Below, piece by piece: positions 25,776-33,495 of a DNA stretch of 64,000 nucleotides. Origin of the DNA: CADCTM01 sp049671305 (lineage in GTDB: Bacteria; Cyanobacteriota; Cyanobacteriia; Cyanobacteriales; Coleofasciculaceae). Both the position numbers and the translations under genes were made by a program. Where the stretch lies: contig JBATUR010000088.1 of assembly GCA_049671305.1 (NCBI GenBank), positions 10,270 through 74,269 of the forward strand, read 5' to 3'. Numbering within the stretch: the stretch's first letter is position 1; each line of letters begins with the position of its first letter. Below the pieces are notes generated by a model. It did no database searches. It was given only the letters and a program-made list of their open reading frames with translations, and was not told where the DNA came from.

Positions 25776-27266
25776 CTACTTCTTGGAAGGAGGGCAAATG
25801 TTTTTGGTGCGGCTTTTCCAAACCCATCCTGATTCAGGCGAGCTAATTTCCATCCAACCAGATTCTTCTTTGCCAGTGGCGGTTAATTTGGTTCCTTGAG
25901 GGATAACTTTCCCAGTTCTACTACGTCCAGAACCTGTGCGTAGGTTGGTTGGACTAGTAACTTGAAAACAAGCCTTTTTTGGTTCAGGTTTCGGTTTAGA
26001 TGGTGTGGCTGCCGTTTTGTTTTGCGTAATTACAGCAGTGGGGGTTTGTTGACGATTAATCACGGTAATTCCGATCGCCAAAATAACTGCACCGGACCCA
26101 ATTACCAAGGGCAATTTACTTGCCGATTGAGGAGCAGGATTATGGTTATATTGTGGACTAGTTGGCGATCGCCAAGGGTTGGCAGGAGCAACGCTGATGG
26201 TATTTTCACTAGCATCAGGTTGGGGTATGGGAATGGTTGATGCTCCCGGATCTCCAGGATCTGAGGTTCTATTCAACGGCGGGACGAGGGGTTGAGCTGA
26301 TGGATCAATCGTCCGCAGTAGCATCGTTGCCGAGCGATACTGAGCCTCCCGCAGTGACCTAACGACAGACCAATAACTGCTTCTAAAAAAGCCACTAACT
26401 TTTTGGCTAACCATAGCCGCTAAGACAGCAGGTTTGGAGAAATTAGTGGAAGAAGCGATCGCTTGTAGTGCCTCAGTTGCTGATTGGTAACGGTTTTTGA
26501 AGTAGTGGCGCACCATCTGATTGAGGATATTTGCTGTGGTTTCACTGACTTGAACATGAGTCCGCCAAATGATTTCTCCCGTATCAGGTTCCTCTAATAA
26601 CTGCCTAGGATTCAGTCCAGTCAAAGCCTGGATACCAATCATCCCTAAAGCATAAATATCACTGCTAGGGCGTGGTCTGCCTTGTCCTTGCTCACTAGGC
26701 ATATAGCCTGGAGTACCAATAGCAACAGTCTCATTCACTGCTTGTTGAGTAAAAAGTGAATGCAACTGCACTTGCTTAACAGCACCAAAATCCACTAAAA
26801 CGATTTTATGATCGGAGGCGCGGCGGATCAGATTATCTGGTTTGAGATCGCGATGGATCACCCCATTATTGTGAACAAATTCTAGAATTGATAAGATTTC
26901 TTGCAGCAGTTGCATCACCTGGCTTTCAGTCCAGCGTTTACCAGGCGGTAGTTCCACACTCAGAGGATGTCCATCAATAAATTCCTCCACCAAATAAAAC
27001 TCTTCATCTTCTTCAAAATAAGCTAAAAGTCGTGGAATCTGGTCATGGTCGCCCAGCTTTTCCAGAGTTTCGGCTTCACTATTAAATAAGCGTCTGGCAG
27101 TTTGCAAAAATTCAGGATCACTAGTAGCTGGCTTCAGGTGTTTTACAACGCAAGTCGGATTACCTGGTCGGCGAGTATCTTGAGCTATATAAGTATGACC
27201 AAATCCGCCCTCACCGAGTACTTTGACCACCTGATAACGTTGGTCGAGTAATTTGCTTAACATCAT
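25776..27266 (-). CDS. Membrane Ser/Thr protein kinase with C-terminal SH3-like domain
   Basis: The 496-residue protein has a Hanks-type kinase domain at about 10-275: glycine loop LGEGGFGHTY, Lys in CVVKHL, catalytic HRDLKPDN, DFGAVKQ and a GTPGYMPSEQ activation segment. One membrane segment (LPLVIGSGAVILAIGITVI) near 390-408 follows a Pro/Ser/Asn-rich linker. The C-terminus is a bacterial SH3 domain (NLRTGSGRSRTGKVI...GWVWKSR) that should be extracytoplasmic and may sense peptidoglycan. It is divergent from a two-gene FHA operon, whose FHA protein and Thr-repeat partner are plausible substrates. Targets cannot be proven from sequence. Confidence 0.93.
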   Translation of the reverse strand: MMLSKLLDQRYQVVKVLGEGGFGHTYIAQDTRRPGNPTCVVKHLKPATSDPEFLQTARRLFNSEAETLEKLGDHDQIPRLLAYFEEDEEFYLVEEFIDGHPLSVELPPGKRWTESQVMQLLQEILSILEFVHNNGVIHRDLKPDNLIRRASDHKIVLVDFGAVKQVQLHSLFTQQAVNETVAIGTPGYMPSEQGQGRPRPSSDIYALGMIGIQALTGLNPRQLLEEPDTGEIIWRTHVQVSETTANILNQMVRHYFKNRYQSATEALQAIASSTNFSKPAVLAAMVSQKVSGFFRSSYWSVVRSLREAQYRSATMLLRTIDPSAQPLVPPLNRTSDPGDPGASTIPIPQPDASENTISVAPANPWRSPTSPQYNHNPAPQSASKLPLVIGSGAVILAIGITVINRQQTPTAVITQNKTAATPSKPKPEPKKACFQVTSPTNLRTGSGRSRTGKVIPQGTKLTATGKEESGWMEISSPESGWVWKSRTKNICPPSKK

Positions 27267-27433
27267 CTCGCTTCCCGAAGGTAAATCGTATTACCAGCTT
27301 TTCCAGGAAGAAGTAATCTCTTCCGGATCTTTGAGAATACATGAGCTATAAAAGAGACTTAGCACACACATCAGGGTATTATCACTGACGCATAAGATGG
27401 GGTATTTGCGCTACAGCCTCCCCATCAACCCAG

Positions 27434-27464
27434 AGATTTGAGATAAGAATTTCATCTCAAATCT
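27434..27464. promoter_or_regulatory. Perfect 11-bp inverted repeat upstream of the FHA operon
   Basis: AGATTTGAGAT (27434-27444) and ATCTCAAATCT (27454-27464) are exact complements with a 9-base loop. It lies 52 bases before the ATG at 27517, in the spacer between the kinase and FHA operon. It may be an operator or a leader hairpin; there is no T-run after it. Confidence 0.5.
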
Positions 27465-27516
27465 TTAGTTCATAAAACTTTTTAAATTTAGCTGCAAATG
27501 GAGGTAGTTAAAACTC

Positions 27517-27933
27517 ATGGGTTCAACAATATTTTGGGGAATTATCGTATTTATTGCTTTGATGCTTATACTGTTTTTCGGCTATAAGATATGGCGACGC
27601 ACTAAGCCTACTAAATCCAGAAGACGCTCTCACAACCGAACAACAGCCGATGCTTACAGACAAAATGAGCAGCCTGAACCGGGAAATTCAGCAGATGCGG
27701 CAACACAGCTTGGACATTCCTTAAAGAGAAATTCTACAGACGCTCGCACCATATCTAGACCATCTCAAAACCCGCATTTAGAAGATGCTCAAACAAAAAT
27801 TAGACAGGATCAAAAAGACGAGCAACCACAGCTAGAACCCCCGCCTAACCTTAATTCAGCCGACGCACCAACGCAAATTGGACGTCAGCAAAATAACAAC
27901 ATAGATCCAGAAGATAACCGCACGAAAATTTGA
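27517..27933 (+). CDS. Membrane-anchored protein with five Asp-Ala-x-Thr repeats, unknown function
   Basis: The 138-residue protein has one N-terminal membrane segment (residues 5-25) and a basic stop-transfer stretch (KSRRRSHNR), so the tail is likely cytoplasmic. The tail is polar, Gln/Asn/Asp-rich and probably disordered. It carries five short repeats with consensus D(A/N)xT: DAATQL, DARTIS, DAQTKI, DAPTQI and DNRTKI, placing Thr at 63, 78, 93, 119 and 136. The SD GGAGGT lies 11 bases before the ATG. An FHA protein follows 14 bases after its stop, and a Ser/Thr kinase is divergent upstream. The Thr repeats are therefore candidate phospho-sites. No family was recognised. Confidence 0.75.
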   Translation: MGSTIFWGIIVFIALMLILFFGYKIWRRTKPTKSRRRSHNRTTADAYRQNEQPEPGNSADAATQLGHSLKRNSTDARTISRPSQNPHLEDAQTKIRQDQKDEQPQLEPPPNLNSADAPTQIGRQQNNNIDPEDNRTKI

Positions 27934-27947
27934 GGGGAAGGGGAAAG

Positions 27948-28604
27948 ATGATTAAAATCAGAGTGATTCATTACCAAACAGGCGAGTCTCAAGAAAAAAC
28001 CTTGTCCTCAGAAACAATGATTCAAGGAGGGGGTCTTATTGGTCGAAACCCCCAATGTGACTTAGTTCTGAATAGTCCTGAAGTGAGCCGTGTACATGGC
28101 AGGATTTTTTATAAGGAGGGGGATTATTACTTTACAGATCTTGGTAGTACAGATGGTTCCCAAGTTAATAGTGAAGATGCTAAGACTAATCAAAATTTTC
28201 TGCTGACGACGAATGATATCATCCGTATTGGTGATTTTATTTTGCTCATTGATCAAGTATTTAATGATATTAGTCCAGTATCTGAGTTCAAAAATGACTC
28301 GGTTGTACAGGCACCAACTCAGCTAGAGCAGCGGCAAGATGATTGTATTACAGATCCACTTCAGATTCAGGAGTTAATCTTTAAGGCAGAGGAATTAAAA
28401 GCTCAAGGCATACTTAAGCAAGGCATTCCTGAGCTGGTTTTTCAAGACAAACGCCTAGTGGAAGATTTATCCCTCTCCAAACGCTTCCATCAAAAAGCTC
28501 TGGAGCTGTGTCAATCGGAACTAAATATTGGTAAATTTTGTATATTAGTGGAATATTGTGACCACTTTACTATTTGGCAGCAAAAGATAGAAAATGTAAC
28601 TTGA
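27948..28604 (+). CDS. FHA-domain protein
   Basis: The 218-residue protein has an N-terminal FHA domain (about 1-100): GLIGRNPQCDLVLNSPEVSRVH with the conserved GR, S and SRxH positions, then the strand DLGSTDGSQVN. FHA domains bind phosphothreonine. A linker has APTQLEQRQD, similar to the Thr repeats of the preceding gene. The C-terminal part is helical with no known motif. I chose the ATG at 27948, after the purine-rich GAGGGGAAGGGG, over an in-frame TTG at 27930. It is co-transcribed with the repeat protein upstream and divergent from a Ser/Thr kinase. Confidence 0.88.
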   Translation: MIKIRVIHYQTGESQEKTLSSETMIQGGGLIGRNPQCDLVLNSPEVSRVHGRIFYKEGDYYFTDLGSTDGSQVNSEDAKTNQNFLLTTNDIIRIGDFILLIDQVFNDISPVSEFKNDSVVQAPTQLEQRQDDCITDPLQIQELIFKAEELKAQGILKQGIPELVFQDKRLVEDLSLSKRFHQKALELCQSELNIGKFCILVEYCDHFTIWQQKIENVT

Positions 28605-28635
28605 ATCACACTATTAAATTAAGGATATCGACTCA

Positions 28636-29592
28636 ATGCGTTCTGCCTGCCTAATTTTTAATCCTGTTGCCGGTCAAAGCGATCCAGAAGAAGATTTGTC
28701 GCAAATACGAACACTTCTGGAACCAGAATTTGATTTGGATATTCGCGTCACTACGCCAGAAATTGATGCTAATCAATTGGCTCATGAAGCAGTTAAAAGA
28801 GGTGTTAATTTAATTATTGCTTCTGGAGGTGATGGCACGCTCTCAGCAACGGCAGAAGCCTTGGTGAGGACGGATATTCCAATGGGGGTAATCTCACGAG
28901 GAACGGCAAATGCTTTTGCCTCGGCTTTGGGAATTCCTGACACAATTGAAGCAGCTTGTCAAACAATTTTGGACGGTAAAACTAGAAAGGTTGACGCGGC
29001 ATTGTGTAATGGTAAACCGATGGTTTTATTAGTTGGGGTTGGCTTTGAAGCAGAAGTAGTTGAAAAAGCAGATCGAGAGACTAAAAATCGTCTGGGAATG
29101 ATGGCTTATGTGTTGGCTGGGGTAAAACAATTGCGGGAGCTTGAGAAGTTTGAAGTCACAATTGAGACTGCTGACAAAGTGATTACGGTAATGGCAGCAG
29201 CAGTAACAATTGCTAATGCCGCACCATCAACTTCAATTCTTGCTCAAGGACCTGCGGGAATTGCTTTTGATGATGGGTTGTTAGATTTAACGGTGGTAGC
29301 ACCCTCAAGTCCTGCCGGTGCGATCGCTTCTGCATATCATTTATTACAAACTGCCTTAAGTGGCGAGGCAGCAGATCGAGATGATATTGGTTATCTACGG
29401 ACAAGCCACTTAAAGATAGACGCAAATCCTCCTCAAAAAGTTGTTTTGGATGGTGAAATTGTTGGTACAACACCAATTGATGTTGAATGTATTCCTGGAG
29501 GTTTAACAATTTGTGTACCGTCGGTAGCAGAGGTACAATTAACAGAAAAGCTGGAGGGATTGCCTGAGTTAACAATTGAAGAAAAGCTTTAA
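28636..29592 (+). CDS. Diacylglycerol/lipid kinase family protein (YegS/BmrU type)
   Basis: The 318-residue protein starts MRSACLIFNPVAGQS, the substrate-binding start of the DAGK catalytic family. The nucleotide motif IIASGGDGTLSATAEAL is near 68-84 and SRGTANAFASALGIP near 96-110. The C-terminal half (AQGPAGIAFDDGLLDLTVV and VVLDGEIVGTTPIDVE) is the second lobe. The family phosphorylates diacylglycerol, sphingolipid-like or other lipids at the membrane. The substrate here cannot be read from sequence. It follows the FHA gene by 31 bases on the same strand, so co-transcription is possible. Confidence 0.85.
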   Translation: MRSACLIFNPVAGQSDPEEDLSQIRTLLEPEFDLDIRVTTPEIDANQLAHEAVKRGVNLIIASGGDGTLSATAEALVRTDIPMGVISRGTANAFASALGIPDTIEAACQTILDGKTRKVDAALCNGKPMVLLVGVGFEAEVVEKADRETKNRLGMMAYVLAGVKQLRELEKFEVTIETADKVITVMAAAVTIANAAPSTSILAQGPAGIAFDDGLLDLTVVAPSSPAGAIASAYHLLQTALSGEAADRDDIGYLRTSHLKIDANPPQKVVLDGEIVGTTPIDVECIPGGLTICVPSVAEVQLTEKLEGLPELTIEEKL

Positions 29593-29603
29593 TTTGAGTT
29601 AAT

Positions 29604-31073
29604 TCAAAATCTTTCTACTGCCTCAAATTGCTTGACATTTTGAGCATTTGCTGCTTCTCCACAAGTCTTTGGTGTCGGGAAAATCTTACCAGGATTTGCT
29701 AAACCTTTGGGATTAAAAACCTGCCTTACCCATTGCATTGTTTGCAAGTCAGTTTCGCTAAACATATCAGGCATAAAGCATTTTTTATCGGAACCAATGC
29801 CATGTTCACCTGATATACTACCACCCACTTTTACACAAAGTCGCAGAATTTCGCCGCCCAATTCTTCGACTTTTTCTAAAGCACCAGGAATGGCATTATC
29901 ATAAAGAATAAGTGGATGAAGATTGCCATCGCCGGCATGAAAGACGTTGGCTATTTTATAACCATATTCTTTACTTAAATTTTCCATTTCTTGGAGGACA
30001 CCGACTAATTGAGTTCGCGGAATAACGCCATCTTGAACAAAATAATCGGGGCTAATATGACCTGCTGCGGCAAAGGCTGCTTTACGTCCTTTCCACAATT
30101 TTAAGCGGGTTTCAGTGTCACTAGCTGTGGTAATATTTCTGGCATTATTCTTCTTGCAAATTGCAGCAACAAGCTGTTTATTTGTTGCCACTTCCACCTC
30201 TAAACCATCAAGTTCTACTAATAAGATAGATCCAGCATCTCTGGGATAGCAACCAGTAGCTACCACATCTTCTACCATGTTGATGCTGAGGTTGTCCATT
30301 ATTTCCATGCCACCAGGAATTATGCCAGCACTAATAATATCAGCAACTGCCCCTCCAGCTTCTTCAATTGTGCTAAAGTCTGCTAAGAGAACACAAATTG
30401 ATTCTGGTGTTTTGAGTATTCTTAAAGTAATTTCTGTGGCGATACCTAAAGTGCCTTCAGAACCGACAAATAGTCCTGTCAAGTCATAACCTGGACTTTC
30501 TTGAACTTTCCCCCCAACATCGACAATAGAACCATTTGGAAGAACTAATTTTAAGCCGATAACATGGTTAGTAGTGACTCCATATTTCAGGCAATGTACG
30601 CCACCAGAATTTTCAGCTACATTACCACCAATTGAACAAATAATTTGACTGGAAGGGTCTGGGGCATAATAGAAACCTGCACCACTAACTGCTTGAGTAA
30701 CCCAGTTATTAATTACACCTGGTTGCACAACAATTTGCTGATTTTCTAAGTCAATGTCAATGATTTGTTTCATCAAAGCAGTGACAATTAAAACGCAATT
30801 TTCTAAAGGTAAAGCACCTCCTGATAAACCAGTCCCAGCACCCCGCGCCACCCAGGGAATTTGGTTTTGGTCACAGATTTTTACGGCTTCTGCCACTTGT
30901 TGAGTGTTTCGTGGCAATACTACTAATGCGGGACGTTGACGGTAACTAGTTAAACCATCACATTCGTAGGTTAGTAATTCTTCACGACGTTGGACGACAC
31001 CATTTTTACCCACGGCGGCTTCAAATTGCTTAATAATGGGTTTCCAGTTACGTTGTTTTTCTTGAGTTAGCAT
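29604..31073 (-). CDS. glcD: Glycolate dehydrogenase/oxidase subunit GlcD (FAD-linked)
   Basis: The 489-residue FAD-dependent dehydrogenase has the PCMH-type FAD-binding motifs VARGAGTGLSGGALP near 75-89, SIGGNVAENSGGVHCLKYG near 148-166, and PGYDLTGLFVGSEGTLGI near 190-207. The C-terminal part has HAGDGNLHP and GGSISGEHGIG, typical of GlcD-type enzymes. In cyanobacteria it oxidises photorespiratory glycolate to glyoxylate. A D-lactate dehydrogenase role is also known for close relatives. It converges on the lipid kinase with only an 11-base gap. glcE and glcF are not nearby, which is common in cyanobacteria. Confidence 0.9.
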   Translation of the reverse strand: MLTQEKQRNWKPIIKQFEAAVGKNGVVQRREELLTYECDGLTSYRQRPALVVLPRNTQQVAEAVKICDQNQIPWVARGAGTGLSGGALPLENCVLIVTALMKQIIDIDLENQQIVVQPGVINNWVTQAVSGAGFYYAPDPSSQIICSIGGNVAENSGGVHCLKYGVTTNHVIGLKLVLPNGSIVDVGGKVQESPGYDLTGLFVGSEGTLGIATEITLRILKTPESICVLLADFSTIEEAGGAVADIISAGIIPGGMEIMDNLSINMVEDVVATGCYPRDAGSILLVELDGLEVEVATNKQLVAAICKKNNARNITTASDTETRLKLWKGRKAAFAAAGHISPDYFVQDGVIPRTQLVGVLQEMENLSKEYGYKIANVFHAGDGNLHPLILYDNAIPGALEKVEELGGEILRLCVKVGGSISGEHGIGSDKKCFMPDMFSETDLQTMQWVRQVFNPKGLANPGKIFPTPKTCGEAANAQNVKQFEAVERF

Positions 31074-31184
31074 AGATGGCTTTTTGGAAGTGGGGGTGTA
31101 GATTTTTTTATATAGCGATCGCTTTTATTGTTCAGTAACCTTTGATAACTCGTTTTACATTCATGATTTAGCGACTACCTATTT

Positions 31185-31922
31185 TTAATTTACTACATAT
31201 TTTTCAATTATGTCTTTCCAGACTAAATATCCTCGCCCATTTAAATGTACTCCATCTGAGGTATATTGCATATCTAATTGATTTTCCTTATCTAAAAAAG
31301 CCGGAAATAAGTTTACATATTGAAAACATAAAACTTGAGTTAATCCTCTTATTTTATCATTCAAAACCACAATTTTTTGATTAATATCATTATTTCTTAA
31401 TTGATTATTTATAGGTAAAAGGCTTTGAATAAATACTTGTTCTTTTGGAATTTTATTTTGCAAACTTTCTAAAATTAGTTGATAATTATTTGCTACATCT
31501 TCTACTGAAATTCCTTGATTTAAATCGTTAATACCAATCATCAAAAAAAGCTTGGCAGGCTTAGATTCAATAATATGACTAATCCGGTTTAATATTCCGT
31601 CTGTTGTATCTCCACAAATTCCCCGGTTTTTGATATTTTCATTCATAAATATTTCTGACCATTCACATAGATCAGTAAGACTATCACCCAGAAAAACGAT
31701 TGCTGATTCAGAATTAGATAGTGTTTCAAAGTGACTTTTTTTGTCCCAGTAGAAAGGATTATCGTACATGGAAATTTGCCTTATTTTATAAAGTCCAAAA
31801 GGAAACTTACGTCTCAAATAGAGTAAGCCACCTCTTTTCATTATAAAATTAATTACCAATCCAATCAATAATATATTTAGGCAGATTGAAGTAATTAAAG
31901 TAATTTGAGTAATGATGTCCAT
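31185..31922 (-). CDS. Membrane-anchored GDSL-type hydrolase
   Basis: The 245-residue protein has an N-terminal membrane segment (about 6-27) and an SGNH/GDSL hydrolase domain. The motifs are in order: VFLGDSLTD near 76-84 (nucleophile Ser), GINDLNQG near 124-131 (Asn block) and SDGVHLNGRGY near 222-232 (Asp/His). The family includes lipases, acylhydrolases and thioesterases; the substrate here is unknown. DNA in this gene is more AT-rich than its neighbours, visible as long A/T runs, which could reflect transfer. It stands alone between glcD and miaA. Confidence 0.82.
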   Translation of the reverse strand: MDIITQITLITSICLNILLIGLVINFIMKRGGLLYLRRKFPFGLYKIRQISMYDNPFYWDKKSHFETLSNSESAIVFLGDSLTDLCEWSEIFMNENIKNRGICGDTTDGILNRISHIIESKPAKLFLMIGINDLNQGISVEDVANNYQLILESLQNKIPKEQVFIQSLLPINNQLRNNDINQKIVVLNDKIRGLTQVLCFQYVNLFPAFLDKENQLDMQYTSDGVHLNGRGYLVWKDIIEKYVVN

Positions 31923-32293
31923 TTATAACTGTTTGAAATATTAGTCTTGCTCACTGATACAACTAGTAATGATATATTTATAATAGGCAAGGTTTTTGAT
32001 AAAAAGAGGCGCAGGACAATAGACCTTTAAATTATTAGATAGGGTGTTATCCCAAGGATAATTTTTATAACATCTTTCAGTGGGTGCTAAATTAATTAGT
32101 TGGGAACTGATGAACACTTTTAATCAACTTCTGCATCACTCAAATCCTAATTGAATAAACAACAGCCTTTACACTAATAAATTGTCGTACGTCTTACTGC
32201 ACAATACATTAGCAAGCAATTTTAGTAAACAAATTTCTGGTTTAGTCGAAGTACCTTAAAAACAATTAAAAATTTTGACTGTTGATCCAGCAC
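31923..32293. other. AT-rich intergenic region, nothing recognised
   Basis: Lies between the miaA stop and the GDSL gene start. No ORF, strong hairpin or repeat was found. It must contain the GDSL gene promoter. Confidence 0.4.
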
Positions 32294-33256
32294 TTACTTA
32301 AGTTCAATAAACTGCTGCACTTGCTGCCAAACCTGCTCTAATAAATCAGGATCATCTGCATTAAACCAGATGATTTCTGGAACCGCACGAAACCAAGTCC
32401 TTTGTCGTTTAGCAAATTGGCGAGTATGCAAAACCGTTAATTCTTTGGCTTGAATAAGAGAAATATCACCTAATAAGTATTGCTTCATTTCTTGATAACC
32501 CAAAGTATTCAACAAAGGCAAATCAAAGCCATATTTTTCACCAAGATATCTTACCTCAGCTTCCCAACCTAGCTCCAACATTTGCTCAGTACGTTGTTGA
32601 ATTCGATGATTAAGAATGCTAGTATCGCTACACTCCAAACCAATTTGCAAAATCGGATAATGGGGTGGATTTTCACCTTGTTGCTCAGAAATAGGACATC
32701 CAGTCACATAAAATACTTCTAAAGCCCGTAATGTCCTCACATTATCATTAGCATGAATCTTCATTGCGGCAGTCGGATCAACTTGTTGTAGAAAAGCATA
32801 AAGTTGAGTTTGACCAAGCTGAGAAAGTTGTTTTCGTAATTCTATCTGTGGGGCAACTCGCGGAATTTTTAGCCCTTTTACCACCGCACGAATGTATAAT
32901 CCAGTACCTCCAACTAATAAAGGCAAAGAAGTTTTGCAAGGTAATTCTTTTGAGGTAGACTCGTGGCAAGGCAGATGAAAATGACGAACTAAAGCTTGTG
33001 CTTGTAGTTGGTAATCTGCTAAGGTCATGGTTTCCGTGGGTTCACAGATATCTAATAAGTAATGAGGAACTTTTCTTTGTTCAGCGACTGACGGTTTGGC
33101 AGTACCGATATTAAACTCACGATAAACCTGACGAGAATCTGCACTAATAATTACACAACCCAGCCGCTGTGCTAATGCTAACGCTAATCCTGACTTACCA
33201 GTTGCCGTTGCTCCGCAAATTGTGATCAAACCCTGTCTTTCAAAGTTAAAAAGCAT
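32294..33256 (-). CDS. miaA: tRNA dimethylallyltransferase MiaA
   Basis: The 320-residue enzyme transfers a dimethylallyl group to adenosine 37 of tRNAs that read UNN codons. The P-loop is ICGATATGKSGLA near residues 13-25. The DSRQVYREFNIGTAKP motif is near 40-55 and DICEPTETMTLADYQ near 69-83. The late core motif VLHTRQFAKRQRTWFR near 284-299 is intact. Length is usual for the family. It is divergent from gyrB across a 239-base spacer. Confidence 0.95.
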   Translation of the reverse strand: MLFNFERQGLITICGATATGKSGLALALAQRLGCVIISADSRQVYREFNIGTAKPSVAEQRKVPHYLLDICEPTETMTLADYQLQAQALVRHFHLPCHESTSKELPCKTSLPLLVGGTGLYIRAVVKGLKIPRVAPQIELRKQLSQLGQTQLYAFLQQVDPTAAMKIHANDNVRTLRALEVFYVTGCPISEQQGENPPHYPILQIGLECSDTSILNHRIQQRTEQMLELGWEAEVRYLGEKYGFDLPLLNTLGYQEMKQYLLGDISLIQAKELTVLHTRQFAKRQRTWFRAVPEIIWFNADDPDLLEQVWQQVQQFIELK

Positions 33257-33495
33257 TATCCTCTCTTGTAGACATCAACTCAGAGTTACCCTAGCCCCCA
33301 CTCATTTAAAAGCGGCAATTTTTTCACTTACAATTGACAAAAAACCAGGAATTTATCTAAAGGTTAATCCCATCTATAAATTCCCCTTCTAGCAGCCCTG
33401 TGGTAGCCTTCAAGGCTTTTGTGTTAGAATTCATGAGTGTTTTCTCATTTTGAAGCATCACAACGGCTTACAGCTTTTACTGGAGAATCCCTGAC

